Under the pieces are notes generated by a model that saw only the letters and a list, made by a program, of their open reading frames with translations, was not told where the DNA came from and made no database searches. A DNA stretch of 5,226 nt from the NCBI GenBank assembly GCA_023301395.1, contig JALZUY010000271.1, forward strand, positions 1 to 5,226. The letters run 5' to 3'. This document shows, piece after piece, positions 1 through 5,226 of the stretch. This stretch comes from Nonlabens sp. (GTDB lineage Bacteria > Bacteroidota > Bacteroidia > Flavobacteriales > Flavobacteriaceae). Position 1 is the stretch's first letter; every line of letters starts with the position of its first letter. The translations under genes were made by a program, and so were the position numbers.

Positions 1-687
1 ACTTCTTCTTTTTTGAGCATTTTCAGGAAAAAGGTCATCATAATAATTCCCATTACTAAGAACTAACTGAATAATATTTGATTTTAATGAGCTTTTTAAT
101 TCTCCTTTTTCAGATTTTATGACCGTATAATTTCCGTTACGCTTAGGGTGCTTTTTATGAATGATTACATCATGTAAAAACTGTCCACGATCTCCTGTTT
201 TTTGATCTACTTTAATATTAATATCACCTATTTGATTAAAGGTTCCTACACCTATAGCCATGGCAGGCTTTTTATTGACGATATTACGCCGCAAATTCCC
301 TTGTTTAAAATGTCCCCAAGGAATAACAGTATTTGCAAAAAAGAAAGAGGTCACCCCAAGAATTCCTACGACAATAATTAAAGTACGCATAGAACGCTGT
401 AGCGATATTCCATTAGATTTCATAGCAGCAAACTCATAATTCTCGGCCATATTACCAAAGACCATAATAGATGCTAGAATAATACTTAATGGTAGTGCTA
501 GAGGAACTATTACTGGTATAGTATACATCATGAACTTAGCTATGGTAATCATATCTAAATCCTTTCCGGCAAGATCTTTAATATAAAGCCATATGGCTTG
601 CAGGATAAGTATAAACATAAGAACAATAAAGACGCTTAAAAACGTCTTTATAAATGAGGTCAATATGTATCTATCGAGTATTTTCAA
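1..687 (-). CDS. LptF/LptG (YjgP/YjgQ) family permease, partial (C-terminus beyond window)
   Basis: This is the N-terminal 229 residues of an inner-membrane permease of the LptF/LptG family. With the ATPase LptB these proteins extract lipopolysaccharide from the inner membrane and pass it to the periplasmic Lpt bridge. The reading frame is open to the window edge. The protein starts (M)KILDRYIL, like E. coli LptG (VLDRYI). It has hydrophobic segments at about residues 12-36, 52-78 and 102-122, and the family signature around 80-100 (MAENYEFAAMKSNGIS). A hydrophilic, beta-rich periplasmic region begins near 125. The start is TTG at 687-685: an in-frame TAG lies only three codons upstream and no ATG is available, while homology begins right at the TTG. 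It starts one base after the lolA stop, so translational coupling is likely. LptF and LptG cannot be separated confidently from this half. Roughly half the protein is missing, judging from remembered flavobacterial homologues. Confidence 0.93.
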   Translation of the reverse strand, partial: MKILDRYILTSFIKTFLSVFIVLMFILILQAIWLYIKDLAGKDLDMITIAKFMMYTIPVIVPLALPLSIILASIMVFGNMAENYEFAAMKSNGISLQRSMRTLIIVVGILGVTSFFFANTVIPWGHFKQGNLRRNIVNKKPAMAIGVGTFNQIGDINIKVDQKTGDRGQFLHDVIIHKKHPKRNGNYTVIKSEKGELKSSLKSNIIQLVLSNGNYYDDLFPENAQKRRS

Positions 688-688
688 A

Positions 689-1327
689 CTAGTCTAAGTT
701 CTCGATATCCCAGCCCTCATAATCGGTTGGGTCAAAGTTGAAACACTTTTTTGATAACGGTTGGTCGGTCTTTAATGATAATAAAGTAAATGTCGCCTTG
801 GTACCGCTATTTTCAGTTACAATAGCATTATATATGTGTTTAGTATTGATATCTATTCCCAGAAGTACCTGCTTATATTCTGAATCAGATTTAATAGGAG
901 TTAATTTAATATACTGGATTTTGCGTCCACGTACATTTTGCTCAATATCCATTTCTGCGCGATAACCTTTTTCATAAAAAGTTAAAATGTTAGTAGGAGA
1001 TATGAGGCCTTCATCAGAGTCTGTTTGATTAGAAACGGTAATTTGTTCATCTTCACGATTCACTACATATAATTTTGCCCCGTTATAAATGTAAGTGCTT
1101 CCCATGAATTCCACGTTGTAGTTTTCACCACTTAAAGTAGCTTCTCCATGAACATCCATGTTAAGTTGAGACTTTGTATTTTGTAAATTTCCTTTATAAT
1201 TAAAAACTACATTATCATAGCTTTTGAACTTTGCAGCTACTTCCTTAAGTAATTGATCAGCTTTTGAATTTTGTGCGTATCCTATGGATGCGACACTCAA
1301 TAGTACTATTATGAAAATATTCTTCAT
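689..1327 (-). CDS. lolA: LolA-like outer-membrane lipoprotein carrier
   Basis: This 212-residue exported protein is a LolA-family periplasmic chaperone, which takes lipoproteins released by the LolCDE transporter and carries them to the outer membrane. The N-terminus is a typical signal peptide: Lys2, a hydrophobic core at about 4-15, and a type I signal peptidase site GYA|QN after residue 18. There is no lipobox cysteine, so it should be soluble. The mature part shows the LolA pattern: an early helix (ADQLLKEVAAKFKSYDNV), then alternating beta strands including GSTYIYNGAKLYVVN and a final FNFDPTDYEGWDIENLD, where many homologues have an FxFDP...VEVIDL-like end. The length is close to E. coli LolA (about 200 residues). 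The ATG follows the ftsK stop by four bases, and the permease gene follows one base after its stop, so the three form an apparent operon. The sequence is diverged from proteobacterial LolA. The family call is firm, but the lipoprotein-carrier role is inferred from family and position. Confidence 0.88.
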   Translation of the reverse strand: MKNIFIIVLLSVASIGYAQNSKADQLLKEVAAKFKSYDNVVFNYKGNLQNTKSQLNMDVHGEATLSGENYNVEFMGSTYIYNGAKLYVVNREDEQITVSNQTDSDEGLISPTNILTFYEKGYRAEMDIEQNVRGRKIQYIKLTPIKSDSEYKQVLLGIDINTKHIYNAIVTENSGTKATFTLLSLKTDQPLSKKCFNFDPTDYEGWDIENLD

Positions 1328-1331
1328 GGTC

Positions 1332-3752
1332 TTAACCTTTGTTTTTTTCTTCGTTTAAAAATACTTCTAGAGAAGCTAGATCAGGAACTAGAACTTGTCT
1401 TGCTTTACTACCTTCAAAACCACCAACTATTCCAGCAGCTTCAAGTTGATCTATAATACGACCAGCTCTATTGTAACCTAGTTTTAATTTACGTTGTAAT
1501 AAAGAGGCACTACCTTGTTGTGCAATAACGAGTACTTCGGCAGCTTCTCTAAACTTACTATCTCTTTCGTCGATATTATTATCAATACTTGTGCCACCTT
1601 CTTCACCTACGTATTCAGGAAGTAGATAAGCATCTGGATATGCTTTTTGTGAACCTATAAAATCTGTAATTTTCTCTACCTCAGGTGTGTCTACAAATGC
1701 ACATTGTATTCTTATGATCTCGTTACCAGCAGTATAAAGCATGTCTCCGCGACCTATTAACTGGTCTGCACCACCACTATCAAGAATGGTACGTGAATCT
1801 ACTTTCTGTTGAACTCTAAAAGATACACGTGCTGGAAAGTTTGCTTTAATCATACCTGTAATTACATTTACAGATGGACGTTGTGTCGCAATAATCAAGT
1901 GAATACCTATGGCACGAGCAAGTTGTGCTAATCTAGCGATAGGAGTTTCTACTTCTTTACCAGCGGTCATGATTAAATCTGCAAATTCATCAACCACCAA
2001 AACGATGTAAGGAAGGAATTTATGCCCGTTTGCAGGATTTAATTTACGTGCTTTAAACTTAGTGTTGTATTCTTTAATGTTACGACACATCGCTTCTTTA
2101 AGAATGTCGTAACGTTGATCCATTTCAATACATAAGCTATTTAATGTATTTATAACCAGTGAGTTATCTGTGATTATTGCTTCGCCACTATCTGGTAGTT
2201 TAGCCAAGTAGTGGCGTTCAATTTTATTAAATAAAGTCAGTTCTACTTTCTTAGGGTCAACCAGTACAAATTTCACCTCTGCAGGATGTTTTGAATAAAG
2301 CAATGAGGTAAGTACCGCATTTAATCCAACAGATTTTCCTTGTCCAGTTGCACCAGCCATTAATAGGTGAGGCATCTTTGCAAGATCAACTACAAATGTT
2401 TCATTGCTAATCGTTTTCCCAAAAGCGATAGGCAATTCCATTTCAGCATTTTGGAATTTAGGAGATGCAATCACAGATCGCATAGAAACTATTGATGGAT
2501 TCTGGTTAGGAACTTCAATACCGATAGTTCCTTTACCTGGTATAGGAGCGATAATACGTATTCCTAACGCAGCAAGAGAAAGTGCAATGTCATCTTCAAG
2601 GTTTTTAATCTTGGAGATACGTACACCTGCCTCGGGAACTATTTCATATAAGGTTACTGTAGGTCCTATGGTTGCGGTAATCTTTGCAATACCTATCTTA
2701 TAATTACTCAGCGTTTCAACAATCTTTAATTTGTTGGCTTGTAATTCTTCTTCGTTAATAGTTATCGTTTTCCCTGCAGAATAATCTTTGAGCAATTCTA
2801 ATGGTGGGAACTTGAAATTACTCAATTCTAGTGTTGGGTCAAATTCGCCAAAATCCTCTACAATTTTCTCCGCCTTACTATTAATATCGGCATCTTCATC
2901 AATGACAGCGTTGATTTCTACATCTACATCATCCTCTTTAGTTTTAGGAATAGTCTTTAAAACTGGTTCAGGAATAAGCTCTGGTTCTGGAATGTTTATT
3001 TCTAATTCCTCTTTTTGTAATGGAATAGGTACAACTGGAGTTATAATTTCTTCCACTACTTCTTTTCCTTCAAGAGTTGCTGTTTCCCAATCTTTTTCTT
3101 CGTCAGACGGTATGAGCTCTGATTCAAAACTATCTTTTACCTCGGTTGCTTTTTTAGTGAAATAAGCACTTACTTTTTCAGGAGTAATATTTAATCGCAG
3201 TACCATATAAATAATGACAAGAACTATCATTACTACTATGGTTCCTAGTAACCCGATGTAATCTTGCAAGAAGTCGTTGAGTTCCATTCCTACTTTACCA
3301 CCTAGTAAAGGATTAGATTCATGGAAAAACCCTAAGGTTATGGATAACCATAGCATGAGTAAAAGTCCCCAAAACCATAAATTAAGGATACGCTTCTGCG
3401 AAAGCGTAAACACATCTTTTTTTGCAGCAAATAAAAATATACCAGTTATAATAATCAATATAGGAATCGATAGTGCTGCGATACCAAAACCGTCGTAAAT
3501 AAAGAAATCGCTGAGTCCAGCACCTATTTTACTGAGCCAATTCTGTGCAGGTAGGTCACGTTGTGATAAATCATTAAGAATACTTTGATCTTCTCGCCAT
3601 GTGAAGAAAAACGAAATAAAAGAAAACAACATTATAGTCCCTAATCCCATAAGGATAAGCCCAATAATGACTTCTTGAACGCGATTGAGTTTACCGCTGG
3701 GTAAATTCAATTTCTTACGTGGTGATTTTGAAGTGGTTTTCTTTTTGGCCAT
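1332..3752 (-). CDS. ftsK: DNA translocase FtsK
   Basis: FtsK is a septum-anchored hexameric ATPase that pumps double-stranded DNA and activates XerCD recombination at dif during chromosome segregation. The 806 residues show the full layout. A basic N-terminus (KKKTTSKSPRKK) precedes four membrane segments at about 27-51, 87-109, 124-143 and 166-186. An acidic, Pro/Glu-rich linker spans about 205-310. The alpha/beta motor follows, with Walker A GATGQGKS at 467-474 (Lys473), Walker B IVLVVDEF at 583-590 (Asp588, Glu589), and the TQRPSVNVITG motif at 623-633. A C-terminal gamma winged helix lies at about 732-790 (LLQRKLKLGYNRAGRIIDQL). The linker is short compared with E. coli FtsK (about 1,330 residues), as is usual in Bacteroidota. 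No purine-rich ribosome site is seen. A TAnnTTTG promoter lies just upstream, and lolA follows after four bases. No key residue is missing and no frameshift is seen. Confidence 0.98.
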   Translation of the reverse strand: MAKKKTTSKSPRKKLNLPSGKLNRVQEVIIGLILMGLGTIMLFSFISFFFTWREDQSILNDLSQRDLPAQNWLSKIGAGLSDFFIYDGFGIAALSIPILIIITGIFLFAAKKDVFTLSQKRILNLWFWGLLLMLWLSITLGFFHESNPLLGGKVGMELNDFLQDYIGLLGTIVVMIVLVIIYMVLRLNITPEKVSAYFTKKATEVKDSFESELIPSDEEKDWETATLEGKEVVEEIITPVVPIPLQKEELEINIPEPELIPEPVLKTIPKTKEDDVDVEINAVIDEDADINSKAEKIVEDFGEFDPTLELSNFKFPPLELLKDYSAGKTITINEEELQANKLKIVETLSNYKIGIAKITATIGPTVTLYEIVPEAGVRISKIKNLEDDIALSLAALGIRIIAPIPGKGTIGIEVPNQNPSIVSMRSVIASPKFQNAEMELPIAFGKTISNETFVVDLAKMPHLLMAGATGQGKSVGLNAVLTSLLYSKHPAEVKFVLVDPKKVELTLFNKIERHYLAKLPDSGEAIITDNSLVINTLNSLCIEMDQRYDILKEAMCRNIKEYNTKFKARKLNPANGHKFLPYIVLVVDEFADLIMTAGKEVETPIARLAQLARAIGIHLIIATQRPSVNVITGMIKANFPARVSFRVQQKVDSRTILDSGGADQLIGRGDMLYTAGNEIIRIQCAFVDTPEVEKITDFIGSQKAYPDAYLLPEYVGEEGGTSIDNNIDERDSKFREAAEVLVIAQQGSASLLQRKLKLGYNRAGRIIDQLEAAGIVGGFEGSKARQVLVPDLASLEVFLNEEKNKG
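3389..3408. repeat. Imperfect palindrome inside ftsK (CGCTT...AAGCG)
   Basis: A 20-base inverted repeat has perfect 7-base arms TACGCTT and AAGCGTA around a 6-base centre CTGCGA. On the coding strand it reads TACGCTTTCGCAGAAGCGTA. It is GC-rich for its surroundings and lies in the ftsK stretch encoding TLSQKRI (about residues 116-122), in the hydrophilic loop between the second and third membrane segments, where the protein can tolerate variation. It resembles the CGCTTTCGCGAAAGCG palindrome that I recall as abundant in some flavobacterial genomes, but that resemblance is from memory. No second copy was found in this window. Confidence 0.5.
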
Positions 3753-3769
3753 ACACTAAGGTGAACGTA

Positions 3770-3798
3770 CAAAAATAACAATATTGTATTGTTATCAG
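3770..3798 (-). promoter_or_regulatory. Predicted Bacteroidota-type promoter of ftsK-lolA-lptF/G
   Basis: On the minus strand, TATTTTTG at 3777-3770 matches the Bacteroidota -7 consensus TAnnTTTG exactly. Eighteen bases further upstream is CTG at 3798-3796, one mismatch from the -33 TTG element. The spacing falls within the range usual for the major sigma factor of this phylum. Transcription would begin about 5-7 bases downstream, near 3763-3766, giving a leader of only about 10-13 bases before the ftsK ATG at 3752. That is consistent with the lack of a Shine-Dalgarno sequence. It is the only good -7 match I found in the intergenic region. Confidence 0.6.
3775..3795. repeat. Perfect 9-bp inverted repeat overlapping the ftsK promoter
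   Basis: Arms ATAACAATA (3775-3783) and TATTGTTAT (3787-3795) are exact reverse complements, separated by TTG. The repeat fills the spacer between the predicted -33 and -7 elements and overlaps the first three bases of the -7 box, a position typical of a repressor operator. Read on the minus strand, the stem is followed by a short T run, so it could instead act as a weak AT-rich terminator for the upstream dgkA transcript. Only two of nine base pairs are G:C, so a stable RNA hairpin is doubtful. In a sequence this AT-rich a chance origin is possible. Confidence 0.45.
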
Positions 3799-3801
3799 TT
3801 G

Positions 3802-3844
3802 ATTGTTGTGAGTTAATAGTTAACTAAGAATTCAACAATGTTGA
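3802..3844. repeat. Cluster of short, overlapping inverted repeats between dgkA and ftsK
   Basis: Three pairings are visible. ATTGTTG (3802-3808) pairs with CAACAAT (3833-3839), enclosing AGTTAA/TTAACT (3811-3816 and 3820-3825, loop TAG). TCAACA/TGTTGA (3832-3837 and 3839-3844) has a one-base centre and shares its left arm with the first stem, so the two cannot form together. All are AT-rich and none is followed by a strong T run on the minus strand, so no convincing intrinsic terminator is identified. The region lies downstream of the dgkA stop and upstream of the ftsK promoter. It may hold transcription-end or regulatory signals, but no function can be assigned. Confidence 0.3.
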
Positions 3845-3885
3845 GTATGAACTTAACTATAATGTAATGTATTGATATTTAATGG

Positions 3886-4266
3886 TTAAAGAAAGAATGT
3901 TCTTTGTATATAAGGAATGTAAATAATGCAGCCCACTATTACCGCAGTAATAGCTGTAATAAAAACTGCGCCTGCAGCAATATCTTTAATGTGACCTATT
4001 TTTTCATGAAATTCAGGATGAATAAAATCGGCAATAGCCTCGGCAGCTGTGTTCATGCCTTCCAGACTCATGATTAGCCCTATAGCTATAGTTTGTATGA
4101 TCCATTCTGTAGCTGTGATATCAAAATAAAAACCGATAATGGTCATAAGGATAGCAATAAAGGCTTGTACTTGTATACTTGCTTCGGTCTTTAATAAGGT
4201 CACGGCGCCTTTAAGAGCATAACCGCAACCTTTTAATCTTTTATATAAAAATGATCCTAGTGCCAA
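3886..4266 (-). CDS. dgkA: Diacylglycerol kinase / undecaprenol kinase family (DgkA)
   Basis: This 126-residue integral-membrane lipid kinase transfers phosphate from ATP to diacylglycerol or, in relatives from Gram-positive bacteria, to undecaprenol. It thereby recycles lipid intermediates of envelope synthesis. Membrane segments are at about 33-48, 54-69 and 97-119. The catalytic signature is intact: Glu28, Glu69, Asn72, Glu76, Asp80, Lys94 and Asp95 (SLEGMNTAAEAIAD, then GHIKDIAAGA). By my recollection these fall at the same numbers as in E. coli DgkA. The start is TTG at 4266-4264, since the next in-frame ATG would be residue 41, inside the first membrane segment. The TTG directly follows the tpx TAA, with no spacer and in the same frame, so expression probably depends on termination-reinitiation. 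Substrate cannot be decided from sequence. The HxxIGHIKDIAAGAV pattern resembles the undecaprenol kinase branch as much as the E. coli enzyme. Confidence 0.93.
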   Translation of the reverse strand: MALGSFLYKRLKGCGYALKGAVTLLKTEASIQVQAFIAILMTIIGFYFDITATEWIIQTIAIGLIMSLEGMNTAAEAIADFIHPEFHEKIGHIKDIAAGAVFITAITAVIVGCIIYIPYIQRTFFL

Positions 4267-4767
4267 TTATAGTAATGTTTTAAGAGCTGCAAGATAATTA
4301 GGTTCTTCGGCAATTTCAGCCACTTGTTCATTATAAATGACTTTTCCTTCTTCATTAAGAACGAGTACAGCTCTGGAGTGAAAGCCAGTAAGTGGTCCTG
4401 AGGTCATAGTCAGTCCATAATCATTGCCAAAAGAACCGTCGATAACATCGCTTAAATTTTCAATGTTTTCTAATCCTTCATCACTTACAAAACGCTTTTG
4501 TGCAAACGGCGTATCTCTAGAAATACAAAGTACCGCGGTGTTATCAAGCTCAGTAGCTCTTTTATTGAAATTCTTTACTGAGGTTGCACAAACATCAGTA
4601 TCGATACTAGGGAAGATGTTAAGAACAACTCTTTTCCCTTTGTAATCATTAATTGAAGCCTCAGAAAGGTCTGCTTTTTTAAGCTTAAAATCGGGTGCTT
4701 GAGTTCCTACTTCTGGAAGTGTACCGTTTGTTGAAATTTCATTTCCGCCTATTGTTATTGTTGCCAT
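4267..4767 (-). CDS. tpx: Thiol peroxidase (Tpx, atypical peroxiredoxin), resolving Cys absent
   Basis: This 166-residue cytosolic peroxiredoxin of the Tpx subfamily reduces hydrogen peroxide and alkyl hydroperoxides. The peroxidatic site is clear: Pro53, Thr57 and Cys60 in NIFPSIDTDVCATSV, with the active-site arginine at 132 (FHSRAVLVL). Length and alignment match E. coli Tpx end to end, including CISRDTPFAQKRF and the closing EEPNYLAALKTL. The oddity is the resolving cysteine. E. coli has RFCGAEGLNNV (Cys95), but this protein has RFVSDEGLENI, with Val94 (codon GTA). The only other cysteine, Cys81, corresponds to E. coli Cys82, which is not the resolving residue. The normal Cys60-Cys95 type disulfide therefore cannot form, and reduction would need an outside thiol or another arrangement. 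The ATG lies seven bases after the stop of the reductase gene, and dgkA follows immediately. Confidence 0.96.
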   Translation of the reverse strand: MATITIGGNEISTNGTLPEVGTQAPDFKLKKADLSEASINDYKGKRVVLNIFPSIDTDVCATSVKNFNKRATELDNTAVLCISRDTPFAQKRFVSDEGLENIENLSDVIDGSFGNDYGLTMTSGPLTGFHSRAVLVLNEEGKVIYNEQVAEIAEEPNYLAALKTLL

Positions 4768-4774
4768 GATATGT

Positions 4775-5226
4775 TTATTTAAGTTGTGATTTTATTTTTT
4801 GAATTTTGGAAGTCAGTTCAGCTTTTAGAGCTGCATCAGTTATTCCTGTTTCTTTATTAAAATTATTTGAAAAACTAGGTAAGCTATAATTTTCTAGAAT
4901 TTTTCCATCACTAAATGGAAATCTACCTTTAGCAATTTTGAGTACACTCGATCCACCATGCGAGCCTGAAGAGGTAGCCATGAGTAAAATTGATTTGTTA
5001 TGAAAACCTTTTGTTCCTTCAACACGGGATAACCAATCAAAAAGATTTTTAAATACTGCAGTATAAGCTCCATTATGCTCAGCTAACGAGATAATGAGTA
5101 AATCACTTTCTTTTAAAATATTTGAAAAGTCAATGGCAGTTTGAGGAACACCTTTGTCATTTTCTAAATCAATACTGTAAAGAGGTAATTCAAAATCATT
5201 AAGATCTAGTACTTGAGTAACAGGCT
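4775..5226 (-). CDS. NADPH-dependent FMN reductase-family flavoprotein, partial (N-terminus beyond window)
   Basis: The last 149 residues of a flavodoxin-fold NAD(P)H:FMN oxidoreductase are present. The frame is open to the window edge (the first two bases belong to a split codon). An ATG at 4981 (fragment residue 82) is internal, because homology continues well upstream of it. Visible family features, in fragment numbering, are LDLNDFELPLYSID (6-19), the strand DLLIISLAEHNGAYTAVFKN (41-60; the A/PE-H/Y-N-G flavin-contact loop) leading into LFDWLSR (61-67), and KSILLMATSSGSHGG (77-91), the strand and loop near the isoalloxazine ring. Family members are about 175-180 residues, so roughly 25-30 residues are missing, including the N-terminal phosphate-binding loop. 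The physiological acceptor (free flavin, quinone, azo dye or chromate-like substrates) cannot be inferred. It ends seven bases before tpx, suggesting co-transcription with a peroxidase, which fits a redox-stress role. Confidence 0.9.
   Translation of the reverse strand, partial: PVTQVLDLNDFELPLYSIDLENDKGVPQTAIDFSNILKESDLLIISLAEHNGAYTAVFKNLFDWLSRVEGTKGFHNKSILLMATSSGSHGGSSVLKIAKGRFPFSDGKILENYSLPSFSNNFNKETGITDAALKAELTSKIQKIKSQLK

Noticed and set aside
738..965. Plus-strand open frame opposite lolA
   Set aside because: It is antisense to a clear LolA gene and shows no domain or credible promoter. It is a shadow frame.
2404..3165. Plus-strand open frames opposite ftsK, including a Ser-rich one at 2788-3165
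   Set aside because: The Ser/Thr/Gly bias is what results from reading the complement of the acidic Glu/Asp/Ile linker of FtsK. They are shadow frames.
3243..3309. Repeated word CCTAGTAA
   Set aside because: Both copies encode Leu-Leu-Gly in FtsK (LLG near residues 149-151 and 168-170), so codon and residue reuse explains them.
3336..3349. Inverted repeat GGTTAT-GG-ATAACC inside ftsK
   Set aside because: It is short and lies in sequence encoding a membrane segment, with nothing to distinguish it from chance.
3277..3498. Plus-strand open frame spanning the ftsK palindrome
   Set aside because: It is antisense to the FtsK membrane segments, with no recognisable features.
3845..3885. Possible dif-like XerCD site (ACTTAACTATAATGTAATG region)
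   Set aside because: There is only a vague similarity to a half-site, with no paired arms around a central hexamer. Closeness to ftsK does not imply a dif site.
4424..4645. Plus-strand open frame opposite tpx
   Set aside because: It is antisense to the conserved peroxidatic region and has no support as a gene.
4775..4981. Short 68-residue gene starting at the ATG at 4981
   Set aside because: The frame remains open upstream to the window edge and encodes the conserved flavodoxin-fold AEHNG...DWLSR segment, so this ATG is an internal methionine of a longer gene.

Overview
The window looks like a chromosomal segment from a member of the Flavobacteriia (Bacteroidota), probably family Flavobacteriaceae. 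The reasons are low GC content, no purine-rich Shine-Dalgarno sequences ahead of starts, a Bacteroidota-type promoter (-7 box TATTTTTG, matching TAnnTTTG), the compact FtsK of about 800 residues, and the gene order ftsK-lolA-LptF/G permease preceded by tpx and dgkA. Genus cannot be fixed from the sequence.

All six genes lie on the minus strand, so transcription runs from high to low coordinates. In that order: (1) the 3' part of an NADPH-dependent FMN reductase-family flavoprotein (5226-4775, N-terminus outside the window); (2) thiol peroxidase Tpx (4767-4267); (3) a DgkA-family lipid kinase (4266-3886), whose TTG start directly follows the tpx stop in the same frame; (4) a 133-base AT-rich intergenic region (3885-3753) with inverted repeats and a good promoter for the next gene; (5) the DNA translocase FtsK (3752-1332); (6) a LolA-like periplasmic lipoprotein carrier (1327-689); (7) the N-terminal half of an LptF/LptG-family permease (687-1, C-terminus outside the window), also with a TTG start.

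There are two tightly packed groups. The first (reductase-tpx-dgkA) joins two thiol/flavin redox proteins to an integral-membrane lipid kinase. The second (ftsK-lolA-lptF/G) joins chromosome segregation at the septum with two envelope-building functions, lipoprotein delivery and lipopolysaccharide export. Spacings within groups are 0 to 7 bases, so translational coupling is likely.

This is mostly conserved core-genome content. I see no mobile element, CRISPR array, RNA gene or clear novel system. The points most worth a second look are the missing resolving cysteine in Tpx, the in-frame stop/start junction between tpx and dgkA, the perfect inverted repeat overlapping the ftsK promoter, and a palindrome embedded in the ftsK coding sequence.
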